Virus record (IMG/VR): IMGVR_UViG_3300046543_000532
Coordinates: 1 to 38,675 of that record
Length of the DNA stretch: 38,675 nt
DNA from: a virus
Strand: one strand, 5' to 3'
Part shown: positions 1 through 6,022 of the stretch, piece after piece
Position numbering within the stretch: the first letter of the stretch is position 1
How the letters are laid out: every line of letters starts with the position of its first letter
Translations under genes and position numbers: made by a program
Notes under the pieces: model-generated
What the model was told of the DNA's origin: nothing
What the model saw: the letters and a program-made list of their open reading frames with translations, nothing else
Databases searched by the model: none

Positions 1-26
1 TACACCATCGGGCGCCCGATGGTGTA
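1..26. repeat. Perfect 26-bp palindrome at the window edge
   Basis: The first 13 bases (TACACCATCGGGC) are followed at once by their exact reverse complement, with no spacer. The palindrome lies inside the reading frame of the partial gene that leaves the window here. A perfect 26-bp palindrome at the terminal bases suggests either a fold-back assembly artefact or a real DNA end or site. The sequence alone does not decide. Confidence 0.9.
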
Positions 27-74
27 AAGCGAAGCGACCGCGATCCCTGCGAGTACTGTCTTGCCGGCGTTCAC
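1..74 (-). CDS. Partial small membrane protein, 3' end missing
   Basis: A GTG at 74 overlaps the TGA stop of the upstream gene in a GTGA tetrad, the same coupling used along this operon. The 24 visible codons read VNAGKTVLAGIAVASLYTIG and then RPMV. This is a hydrophobic stretch that could be a membrane helix. The frame runs off the left edge through the terminal palindrome, so the last visible codons may be unreliable if that palindrome is an artefact. No family can be assigned. Confidence 0.4.
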   Translation of the reverse strand, partial: MNAGKTVLAGIAVASLYTIGRPMV

Positions 75-550
75 GGAACCTGCGTTTCGCCGTCCGGCGC
101 GGTAACCGGCGGAATCGGCGGGGCGGACGGGTTCACGGCCGGATCGGCATCCGTCGCCGTCTTCGTGAGCGCTGCCGCGGTTGCGTTCATCGTCACGGCT
201 GCCGCCTTGAGCGTGTCGAGCGAGGGCTTGGCCGCAGCGGCAAACTCTGCGGGGTCGATCGTGCCTGCGGCGACCTTGGCGGCGAGGTCGGTGATCGCTG
301 CGGTGGCGACGGTGACGGCGCTGCCGGTCGCGGCGACGGCCGTGCTGATTTCGTTCGTGGACTCGTTGATGTCGTCCACGATCGCCTGAGCCTGCGTGCT
401 GAGTGCCATGATGATCCGATTCTCCATCGCTGTGAGTTGAGCCTGCGTGACCTGCGGGGCGAACAGGGTGGTAAGGAACGCTTTCGTATCCGGGTCGAGC
501 TTGTGCGTGACGACGATTGCGCTTGGGAGCGTGAGCGTGACGAGTGCCAT
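71..550 (-). CDS. Hypothetical Ala/Thr-rich helical protein
   Basis: This 159-residue protein starts at the ATG at 550, which shares one base with the stop of the upstream gene (TAATG). The N-terminal 40 residues are mixed (MALVTLTLPSAIVV...). The middle (about 45-120) is rich in Ala, Thr, Val and Asp and looks like an extended amphipathic helix (STQAQAIVDDINEST). The tail is proline-rich. Such helical proteins occur among phage accessory and baseplate proteins, but I recognise no family. It is the penultimate visible gene of the lysis/accessory operon. No signal peptide is seen. Confidence 0.6.
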   Translation of the reverse strand: MALVTLTLPSAIVVTHKLDPDTKAFLTTLFAPQVTQAQLTAMENRIIMALSTQAQAIVDDINESTNEISTAVAATGSAVTVATAAITDLAAKVAAGTIDPAEFAAAAKPSLDTLKAAAVTMNATAAALTKTATDADPAVNPSAPPIPPVTAPDGETQVP

Positions 551-897
551 TAGATGCTCGCGACGTTGATTCTGACTTCGTCCAGGCCGACGCGTTCGCG
601 TCGAGCCGTACCGCGGTGCTGATCGTTCCATTCGCCGGCGGCTTTGCGCTTGCAGTTGTCGCAGACTTCGCCGACGGACTGCTTCGCCAGGAACGGCGCG
701 TCGAACGGTTCGCCGCAATGCGAGCAGTCGATCGTCGCGATGCCGTCCCAATCGTCGGGGATGAACAGGAGCTTCCCGCCCTTTCGCGCGCGCCGGCGAT
801 CGTAAGCGGCTTCGAGGATCTCGCGGCAGCGGTCGCACGGAACGCCGTAGACAGCGACGTCGACCTTCTTGCACCGCCAACAGAACAGGCGCTTCAT
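550..897 (-). CDS. Small zinc-ribbon-like protein
   Basis: This 115-residue protein begins MKRLFCWRCKKVDVAVYGVP at the ATG at 897, coupled to the upstream stop by ATGA. It carries three Cys pairs: CWRC near residue 6, CDRC near 21, and a CSHC...CDNC pair around 58-82. This fits two zinc ribbons or one treble-clef-like fold plus a ribbon. A basic segment (RRRARKGGK) lies between them. Zinc binding is inferred from the spacing. Nucleic-acid or protein binding is possible, but no named family is recognised. Its place downstream of the lysis genes gives little functional help. Confidence 0.65.
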   Translation of the reverse strand: MKRLFCWRCKKVDVAVYGVPCDRCREILEAAYDRRRARKGGKLLFIPDDWDGIATIDCSHCGEPFDAPFLAKQSVGEVCDNCKRKAAGEWNDQHRGTARRERVGLDEVRINVASI

Positions 898-1124
898 CGC
901 GCGAGACCCGAGCGTCCGGCTTCCCGCAGCCGGCCGGCGATGTCGATAGGGAACCCGAGCGCCGCGCCGCCCGTCTCGACGAGCTCGCAGAGCGCGTCGA
1001 GATGCGCGCGGTTCATCTGCAGCACGCCCAGCGTCATCAGCGCGCCAGGCTGATGCGGGTTCGGCGTCTGCACCTTGACCCGGTAGCCGATGCGCGTCGG
1101 CGAGACGAGGAGGCGGATCTTCAT
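894..1124 (-). CDS. Hypothetical 76-residue protein
   Basis: The ATG at 1124 overlaps the stop of the upstream membrane protein (ATGA) and starts MKIRLLVSPTRIGYRVKVQT. The predicted pattern is strands followed by a helix (MNRAHLDALCELVETGGAAL), a small alpha/beta protein. It has no membrane segment and no cysteine cluster. Tight coupling on both sides supports a real gene. I do not recognise a family. In-frame upstream extension is possible but would overlap the neighbour far more than is usual here. Confidence 0.6.
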   Translation of the reverse strand: MKIRLLVSPTRIGYRVKVQTPNPHQPGALMTLGVLQMNRAHLDALCELVETGGAALGFPIDIAGRLREAGRSGLAR

Positions 1125-1861
1125 CGCTTCGCGAGCTCGTAGCCGAGAATGCCGCCGCCGACGCCGCCCGCGACGAACATGAGCCAGCGCGGCGGACACG
1201 GGACGAACGGGAGCAGACGACAGTCCTGCCGCGCGTTTGACTTGGCGATGCCCTCGGCCGTGGTGCGCGACGCGATCGCACCGCGGAGGTCGCGGATCGT
1301 GTTCGAGTCGATCTCAACCAGCCTGCTCACGATGGCGAGGTTCCGCTCGGCCTTCGCAGCCTCGTCCGACTTCTCCACGAGCGAGCGTCGCAGCTCCGCA
1401 CCGAGATCGACGACGAACTGCGGCACGACGTAGAGCTGCGGATCGCCCGCGCGTTGAATCGTCGCGCGCTTCGTGGTGTCCGGCTCGGGGGCAGAGCTCG
1501 AGCCCCCAAGCGCCGTCTCCCCTCGAGGCGCTGTCGGCGGGGCGGAGTGGATGACCGTGATCGTGCCGAGATGCGCGAGCGCGTGCGTGGCGTCCGAGTC
1601 CGCCTTCGCCTTCGCGATTCGCAGATCCTTCATCGAATCGGCATACAAGCGTCGGACGGAATCGCCAGCCTTCGCGGCCGCCTTCGCGGCGTTCTCGCTC
1701 GCCGTCGCCTGCGCGTCCGCGGCGTCCTGGCGATCGCGCGCGCTCCGGCGGTGCGCACCGTCGCAGCGCGCGAGCCAGAGCGAGACAACGGCGATCGCGA
1801 CGGCCGCGCCCCATCGCGCGGCGCGGTTCTTCGAGAGATCGACCAGGCCGACCGGGATCAC
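1121..1861 (-). CDS. Membrane protein with coiled coil, spanin-like candidate
   Basis: The 246-residue product starts at the GTG at 1861 (GTGA overlap). Residues 16-31 form an N-terminal membrane helix (AARWGAAVAIAVVSLWLARC). A long Ala/Lys/Asp-rich helical stretch follows at about 38-90, then a Pro/Ser linker, a second helical segment (SLVEKSDEAAKAERNLAIV), a CRLLPFVPCPPR turn and a glycine-rich C-terminal helix (WLMFVAGGVGGGILGYELAK). A membrane anchor plus periplasmic coiled coil next to an endolysin is the general plan of inner-membrane spanins (Rz). A second C-terminal membrane segment is not typical, so the spanin role is only inferred from position and topology. Confidence 0.55.
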   Translation of the reverse strand: MIPVGLVDLSKNRAARWGAAVAIAVVSLWLARCDGAHRRSARDRQDAADAQATASENAAKAAAKAGDSVRRLYADSMKDLRIAKAKADSDATHALAHLGTITVIHSAPPTAPRGETALGGSSSAPEPDTTKRATIQRAGDPQLYVVPQFVVDLGAELRRSLVEKSDEAAKAERNLAIVSRLVEIDSNTIRDLRGAIASRTTAEGIAKSNARQDCRLLPFVPCPPRWLMFVAGGVGGGILGYELAKR

Positions 1862-2412
1862 AGATGCGCCTTGAGCTTCGCGAAGGTCGCCTCGATCTCG
1901 CCGAGGAGTTTGAAGCCTTCGCCTCCGGCCGCGTGCCAGTCGTCGGTCAGCTTGTTCCGGATCCGCGCGAAGAGCGAGTCGGCGTGGTCCGGGATCGACG
2001 CCGGCGTCGGAGCTGCGGTCGTCGCAGTCCCGGGCGGAGTCGCGGCAGCCGTCGTGCCAGGCAGCGCGCTCGAGCTCGTGGGCTGCGGATCCGCCGTCGA
2101 CGACGTCGGTGGAGTCGGCGGGATGATCTTCGTCGCGTGAATCGGCGGAATGTTGCCGCCCACGGCGTTGATCGCGTCCACGATCGCGGGCGTCAGGACA
2201 GGTCCGTCGGGACCGATCTCGCCGGTCTCGTTGTTCGTCAGCGCGATGCGCTGCACGATGATTCCGCCCTCGTCGCGTTCGACGATGCTGGCGTACTTCC
2301 ACACCTCGCCGTTCGACAGCGTGACGACGTTCCAGCCATCCGGCTTCGTGGGATCTTGGCCGATGGAGACGAACGTGAGCGGGTCGGTGTTGGGGGCGTT
2401 CATGTCGGTCAT
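1858..2412 (-). CDS. Hypothetical protein with Pro/Thr-rich linker
   Basis: The ATG at 2412 is preceded by AAGGAAT at ribosome-binding distance, and the gene is separated from the upstream stop by 10 bases. The 184-residue protein has an N-terminal beta-rich domain (about 1-90, LTFVSIGQDPTKPDGWNVVT). A low-complexity linker of Pro, Thr, Ser and Ala follows at about 95-140, then a helical C-terminus (LFARIRNKLTDDWHAAGGEG). A two-domain protein with a flexible linker suits a virion or envelope-associated accessory, but no family is recognised. It lies between the endolysin block and the spanin-like gene. Confidence 0.6.
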   Translation of the reverse strand: MTDMNAPNTDPLTFVSIGQDPTKPDGWNVVTLSNGEVWKYASIVERDEGGIIVQRIALTNNETGEIGPDGPVLTPAIVDAINAVGGNIPPIHATKIIPPTPPTSSTADPQPTSSSALPGTTAAATPPGTATTAAPTPASIPDHADSLFARIRNKLTDDWHAAGGEGFKLLGEIEATFAKLKAHL

Positions 2413-2422
2413 TTGAGATTCC

Positions 2423-2857
2423 TTATGCGGCGTCGCCGCTGGTGATGTAACCGTGCCACTCGCATCCGCCGTAGAGCAGGATTGAGGGCGTTGTCGTCAG
2501 ATCGTCGAAGCCGGTGCCGGAGACGTTCCAACGCGTCGGCTCGCCGTTCTTGCCGTGGCATCCCTGCTGCGGCTCGACACCGCGATCGGCAAACGTGACC
2601 TGCAGATAGTGACCCTGAGCCACTCGCAGTCCCTCGGCGTTGGGCTCGTCGGACCGGCTCACGCACTTCGGGCAGCGGAAGAAAATCCCCTGCGCCTCGG
2701 CCAGCGTCTCGACGCGATCCATCTCCTCGCGCGGACCCGTTACTGTCTCGGTTGGATCGCCTGCCTTCCACGTCAGCGGATCACCGATCACGCGCTCCCA
2801 GGTCTTGATGACCGTCTTGTAGCGAATGAACCAGGGGTCGAGGTCGCGGAGTCTCAC
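2423..2857 (-). CDS. Small Cys/Trp-containing protein, possibly DUF6527-like
   Basis: The 144-residue protein starts at the GTG at 2857 within a GTGA overlap with the endolysin stop. An N-terminal helical part (VRLRDLDPWFIRYKTVIKTW) is followed by FRCPKC near residue 60, a QQGCHGKNGEPTRWNVSG segment, then TTPSILLYGGCEWHGYIT at the end. The order of Cys pair, RW strand, PSI and C-WHG-IT resembles the small DUF6527 family common in phages, whose function is unknown. The match is from memory of the motif order, so the family call is tentative. Being translated directly after the endolysin may be only operon organisation. Confidence 0.6.
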   Translation of the reverse strand: MRLRDLDPWFIRYKTVIKTWERVIGDPLTWKAGDPTETVTGPREEMDRVETLAEAQGIFFRCPKCVSRSDEPNAEGLRVAQGHYLQVTFADRGVEPQQGCHGKNGEPTRWNVSGTGFDDLTTTPSILLYGGCEWHGYITSGDAA

Positions 2858-3549
2858 GCGAGTACTCCCGGCATGAGCACCGAGGGAAGTCCGCCGAGGA
2901 GATCGCCGCCCACAACGTTGACGTCGATGTCGCTCGTCTGCAGTCCGAAGCCGGCCGGGATCTCGTTGTCATGCGCGGCGCGCTGCGCCATCGCGAAGCC
3001 GCGCGGCACCGGCGACTGATCGCCCGCGACGTTGTATGCGCGCCAGTAGAGGTCCGCGCCGAGAGATCCGAGCCCCTTCGGTCCGAGCACGGCGCCGGCG
3101 CCGACGTAGCAGCACCGCGACGTGTAGCCGGCCGCCTCGAGCGCGGAGAAGAAGGCCTGGCCGCACGACACGACGTCGGCCGCCGGCGTGTCGAACTTCA
3201 CCTCCTCGAGGTCCCACGCGACCGTCACGCCCTTCGGGATCTGCAGGAGCTCGAGCGCGAGGATCGCCGTCGTCGCCTGCTCGGCGCCGAGGTCGGCGGT
3301 CGGCGACCAGCCCGGGAGTGGCGCGTGCTGCACGATGCCGACGCCGAGACCGGAGAGTAGGATGACCTCGATCTCCGCCGGCGTCACGTCGGTCGAGCGA
3401 TAGTGGTCGCGCCAGATGTAGCGGAACACGAATTCGAAGCCGAGCATCTTGAAGCCGCGCGCGAGCGCCGGCGTGAGCGGCCGGTTGATGTCGAAGCCCT
3501 TCGCGCCGGGCAGGAGCTGCTCGACGCGGGCGGAGGCGAGCGCGCTCAT
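2854..3549 (-). CDS. Endolysin-like DUF1906 (GH25-like) glycosidase domain
   Basis: The 231-residue protein begins MSALASARVEQLLPGAKGFD at the ATG at 3549, coupled to the upstream membrane gene by ATGA. The core has the features of the DUF1906/Rv2525c-like TIM-barrel family related to GH25 muramidases: KGFDINRPLT at the first strand, FVFRYIWRDH, TPAEIEVILLSGLGVGIVQH, the acidic strand VTVAWDLEEV, GYTSRCCYVG, YWRAYN, and QTSDIDVNV near the end. It fills almost one whole domain with no cell-wall-binding module. No signal peptide is seen, so release would depend on a holin. Peptidoglycan cleavage is inferred from the family and from the adjacent membrane proteins. Confidence 0.75.
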   Translation of the reverse strand: MSALASARVEQLLPGAKGFDINRPLTPALARGFKMLGFEFVFRYIWRDHYRSTDVTPAEIEVILLSGLGVGIVQHAPLPGWSPTADLGAEQATTAILALELLQIPKGVTVAWDLEEVKFDTPAADVVSCGQAFFSALEAAGYTSRCCYVGAGAVLGPKGLGSLGADLYWRAYNVAGDQSPVPRGFAMAQRAAHDNEIPAGFGLQTSDIDVNVVGGDLLGGLPSVLMPGVLA

Positions 3550-4016
3550 GGCGTCGGGACTCCCGTCTGCGTCTGGACGATCGTCTGCGTGGAGCTCGCG
3601 ACGACTGCCGGCGCTGGCGCGCGATCGTCGTCTGGCTCGCTCGTCCCGTCCGCCCTCGTGCGCTTCAGGAGACCGACGCAGACCGTGGCGAAGAGGGTCG
3701 TCGCTAGGCCCGCGAGGATCCCGAGGGTTCCGGTCTCGCCCTTCGGACTCGCGAGGACGGCGATCGCGAATTCCACGGTCTTGGCGGCCGTCCAGATCCC
3801 GGCGCCCATTGCGACCGCGGCGAGGAGCCGCGCCATGCTCGCCTTCTTCTCGGCGACCGGATCGCTCACGGCCGAGGCGACGAAGGCGATCACGCGGTCG
3901 AGGCGTCGCTGGAGCTCGTCGGCGATCGCCACGACGCCGCGGCCGGCATACCGGATGATCACGAGCAGCACGCTCGAGCCGATCGCGAGCAGCGCGAGGA
4001 GAGCGACGACTCTCAT
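3546..4016 (-). CDS. Multi-pass membrane protein, holin candidate
   Basis: This 156-residue protein has three hydrophobic segments: about 3-23 (VVALLALLAIGSSVLLVII), 60-88 (including LLAAVAMGAGIWTAAK) and 98-117 (ILAGLATTLFATVCVGLL). A Thr/Pro/Ala-rich soluble tail follows. It is coupled by ATGA to the genes on both sides and lies directly upstream of the endolysin. Three membrane segments followed by a polar tail are compatible with a class I holin, although the protein is longer than many holins. No sequence family is recognised, so the role is inferred from topology and position. The neighbouring 100-, 138- and 46-residue proteins are alternative holins. Confidence 0.6.
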   Translation of the reverse strand: MRVVALLALLAIGSSVLLVIIRYAGRGVVAIADELQRRLDRVIAFVASAVSDPVAEKKASMARLLAAVAMGAGIWTAAKTVEFAIAVLASPKGETGTLGILAGLATTLFATVCVGLLKRTRADGTSEPDDDRAPAPAVVASSTQTIVQTQTGVPTP

Positions 4017-4315
4017 CGCGGATCTCCAGCCTGCAGCACGCGGCCGGCGCCGTGCGGCTGATGGGCCTGCTCGATCGAGTCGATGACCTGCGCCGTGCGT
4101 GCGCGCTCGCGCTGGGCGTACTGGTGGCGCAGCGAATCGTCGTGCACATAGAGCGCGAAGGTGGCGGCGCTCGTGTAGTGTCGATCGAGATACGCCTTCA
4201 CCGTCCCGCCGATCGTGCCCAGCGCGCCGATCGCGGCGCCGATCGCGACGAGCCAGGTCATCGACGTTTTGAGCGCCGGGCCGCCGCGGTAGTAGGTGGA
4301 GGGCATCGGCGTCAC
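4013..4315 (-). CDS. Small single-pass membrane protein in lysis cassette
   Basis: The GTG at 4315 lies in a GTGA overlap with the preceding gene. The 100-residue product has one glycine/alanine-rich membrane segment at about 18-40 (MTWLVAIGAAIGALGTIGGT). A charged helical region follows (LRHQYAQRERARTAQVIDSI). This is the layout of a single-pass holin, antiholin or inner-membrane spanin, and the sequence does not separate these. An internal ATG three codons later (MPSTYY...) could also be a start. Dual starts are known to make holin/antiholin pairs, but here that is only a possibility. Confidence 0.6.
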   Translation of the reverse strand: MTPMPSTYYRGGPALKTSMTWLVAIGAAIGALGTIGGTVKAYLDRHYTSAATFALYVHDDSLRHQYAQRERARTAQVIDSIEQAHQPHGAGRVLQAGDPR

Positions 4316-4728
4316 GGCGTAAGCGACGAAAAGTTCGAGCAGTTCAACCCGACGAGCGCCAGCTCCGACTTGGTCGCGCGGCTCGAGATGCACGTCACGC
4401 GGAGAATGATCGTGAGCTTCTGGTTGACCGAATCGCGCGCGACCTCGCCCTTGATGATGGTCGCCCTGGTCGTGTCGATCTGCGCCTGCAGCCCGACCGT
4501 CGTCTCCTTCATCGTGTCGCGAATCCACTGTCGCGCGCCGAGCAGGAGGAGGAACAGAATCGGCACCGTCAGGATGCTGTACTTCTCCTGGTAATAGCGA
4601 AGCCGGAACCAGAGAGAGCGGTCGGTGACGCGCGTGTAGACGTAGGTCTCGTCGGCCTCCTGCTCGTCGGTCGATCCGCGGACGATGGGCTGCTCATCGC
4701 CCGGACGGTGGACGCGCGTCATCATCAC
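4312..4728 (-). CDS. Single-pass membrane protein in lysis cassette
   Basis: The 138-residue product follows the 46-residue gene with a one-base overlap (TAGTG). GTG at 4728 or ATG at 4725 or 4722 are all possible starts. A hydrophilic N-terminus rich in acidic residues (EQEADETYVYTRVTDR) precedes a membrane helix at about 51-64 (SILTVPILFLLLLGA). A soluble helical domain with VARDSVNQKLTIILRV and two Cys near the C-terminus follows. It is predicted to be inner-membrane with the larger domain outside. Coupling to the other lysis genes suggests a spanin-like or holin-regulating role, without family support. Confidence 0.6.
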   Translation of the reverse strand: MMMTRVHRPGDEQPIVRGSTDEQEADETYVYTRVTDRSLWFRLRYYQEKYSILTVPILFLLLLGARQWIRDTMKETTVGLQAQIDTTRATIIKGEVARDSVNQKLTIILRVTCISSRATKSELALVGLNCSNFSSLTP

Positions 4729-4868
4729 TACAGCCGCTCGCCCTTCAGGAACCGCACGCCGGTCAGCACGGCGACGAGGATGAGGAGCGACACCGGCGTG
4801 ATCGCCAAGTGCGCGAGGACGATCACCACGAGGTAGGCGGCGACCACGAGCAGCATCAGGATGGCCAT
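4728..4868 (-). CDS. 46-residue two-helix membrane peptide
   Basis: The ATG at 4868 has GGAG five bases upstream, and the frame ends in TAG overlapping the next start. The peptide is almost entirely hydrophobic: MAILMLLVVAAYLVVIVLAH, a short LAITP turn, then VSLLILVAVLTGVRF and a KGERL tail. Two membrane segments with a positive C-terminus match the class II holin or pinholin size range. It is the first gene of the lysis operon, directly behind the divergent intergenic region. The role is inferred. Its extreme hydrophobicity, good ribosome-binding site and coupling argue that it is real despite its length. Confidence 0.55.
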   Translation of the reverse strand: MAILMLLVVAAYLVVIVLAHLAITPVSLLILVAVLTGVRFLKGERL

Positions 4869-5038
4869 GGGAACTCCGCGGGCTGTGGCTCGGACTAACT
4901 CACGATGCCGCGCGCCGCGCTGGCGGGTTCCTGCGCTCTACAGGTCAACAGTCTACACGGCGGGGCGGTGGCGCGCCAGACAGGGGCGATGAGAAGGGTC
5001 TAATTCGCGACCGGCGTCGAGGCCGATACTTTCCTGGT
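4869..5038. promoter_or_regulatory. Divergent intergenic region between lysis operon and GT87 gene
   Basis: These 170 bases lie between the leftward lysis operon and the rightward glycosyltransferase gene, so both need promoters here. On the minus strand CGCCGTGTAGACT (4950-4962) resembles the spacer and -10 portion of the two promoter-like elements upstream of the scaffold and portal genes, but it lacks their TTGAC box. On the plus strand I see no convincing -35/-10 pair or ribosome-binding site before the ATG at 5039. Confidence 0.3.
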
Positions 5039-6022
5039 ATGTCAGAGCCAACCGTGGCACTGCCGGAGCAGACAGGTGTTCGCCGGGCCGCGATGATGGC
5101 CGTCGCGATCACGGCGCTCGCGCTGATCTACGCCGCGTACGTGAATCGCAAGCCCGCGACCTTCACGCGAGACTTCGACGTTTTCTATGCCGCCGCGCGT
5201 TTTGTCTCGCAGGGCCGTAATCCGTACGCGCTGATCGGGCCTGGGCAGCTATTCCCGTGGAGATGGCCGTTCTTCCACCCGCTGCCCGGCGCGCTCATGA
5301 TCGTGCCTCTGGCGTGGCTCCCGCTGCCGACCGCCTGGCTCGCCTTTGTCGGTATTACCTGCCTGCTGTTCACCTACGCCCTCGGCCGAGTCGGTGGCAC
5401 GCGTTGGCGATACGTCACGATCTTCTCGAGACCATTTGAAGTGACGCTATTGACCGGACAAATGTCGTTCCTGTTCGCGGCGGCCTACGTGCTCCCCGTC
5501 GTGGCGGCCTTCGCCTGCGTCAAGCCCAACATCGGCGCGGCGATCGTTGCAGCTCGCGCAGACCGACGCACGATCATCTGGGCAGTCATTGGCGGCTCGG
5601 TGCTGCTCGCGCTGAGTTTCGCCCTCCAACCGCTCTGGGTGCGCGACTGGCTCGCCGCTGTTCACCACGATCCGTTCCAGCGACCCGCCGTGCTTCGGTC
5701 GGGCGGGTTCCTGCTGCTGCTCGCTGGACTGAAATGGCGACGACCCGAAGCGCGATTGCTGCTCGGACTCTCGCTCGTCCCGCAGACGCTCGGCATGTAC
5801 GACGCCTTGCCGCTCTTTTTCATCCCGCGCCGCGCGACGGAGTATGTCGCTCTTACCCTGCTCTCCCGCATCGTAGTCTTGATACTCGCCGACGCACGTT
5901 ACGGCTCGATGGACGCGTCCATCATCGCGAGCGGCGATGCCGTCGTGCATTGGATGTTCCTGCCCGCGCTTGCGATGGTGCTCGTTCGCCAGAATCTCAC
6001 CCATCCGATCATCCGGCCTTGA
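5039..6022 (+). CDS. GT87-like (DUF2029) polyprenol-sugar glycosyltransferase
   Basis: This 327-residue polytopic membrane protein runs against the surrounding genes. A first membrane helix (about 17-35) is followed by RDFDVFYAAARFVSQGRNPY (44-63), the hallmark of GT-C family 87, where Asp residues just after the first helix (here D45, D47) are expected to be catalytic. Next come FHPLPGALMIVPLAWLP and a KPNIGAA motif, then further hydrophobic helices to the C-terminus. GT87 enzymes transfer mannose or similar sugars from polyprenyl phosphate at the outer face of the membrane. It is shorter than the roughly 400 residues usual for the family. Its 3' end overlaps the convergent tail fibre gene by 14 bases. 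Lysogenic surface modification is inferred. Confidence 0.7.
   Translation: MSEPTVALPEQTGVRRAAMMAVAITALALIYAAYVNRKPATFTRDFDVFYAAARFVSQGRNPYALIGPGQLFPWRWPFFHPLPGALMIVPLAWLPLPTAWLAFVGITCLLFTYALGRVGGTRWRYVTIFSRPFEVTLLTGQMSFLFAAAYVLPVVAAFACVKPNIGAAIVAARADRRTIIWAVIGGSVLLALSFALQPLWVRDWLAAVHHDPFQRPAVLRSGGFLLLLAGLKWRRPEARLLLGLSLVPQTLGMYDALPLFFIPRRATEYVALTLLSRIVVLILADARYGSMDASIIASGDAVVHWMFLPALAMVLVRQNLTHPIIRP

Noticed and set aside
4941-4955. TTGACC on the minus strand as a -35 box for the lysis operon
   Set aside because: No acceptable -10 lies 16-18 bases downstream of it.
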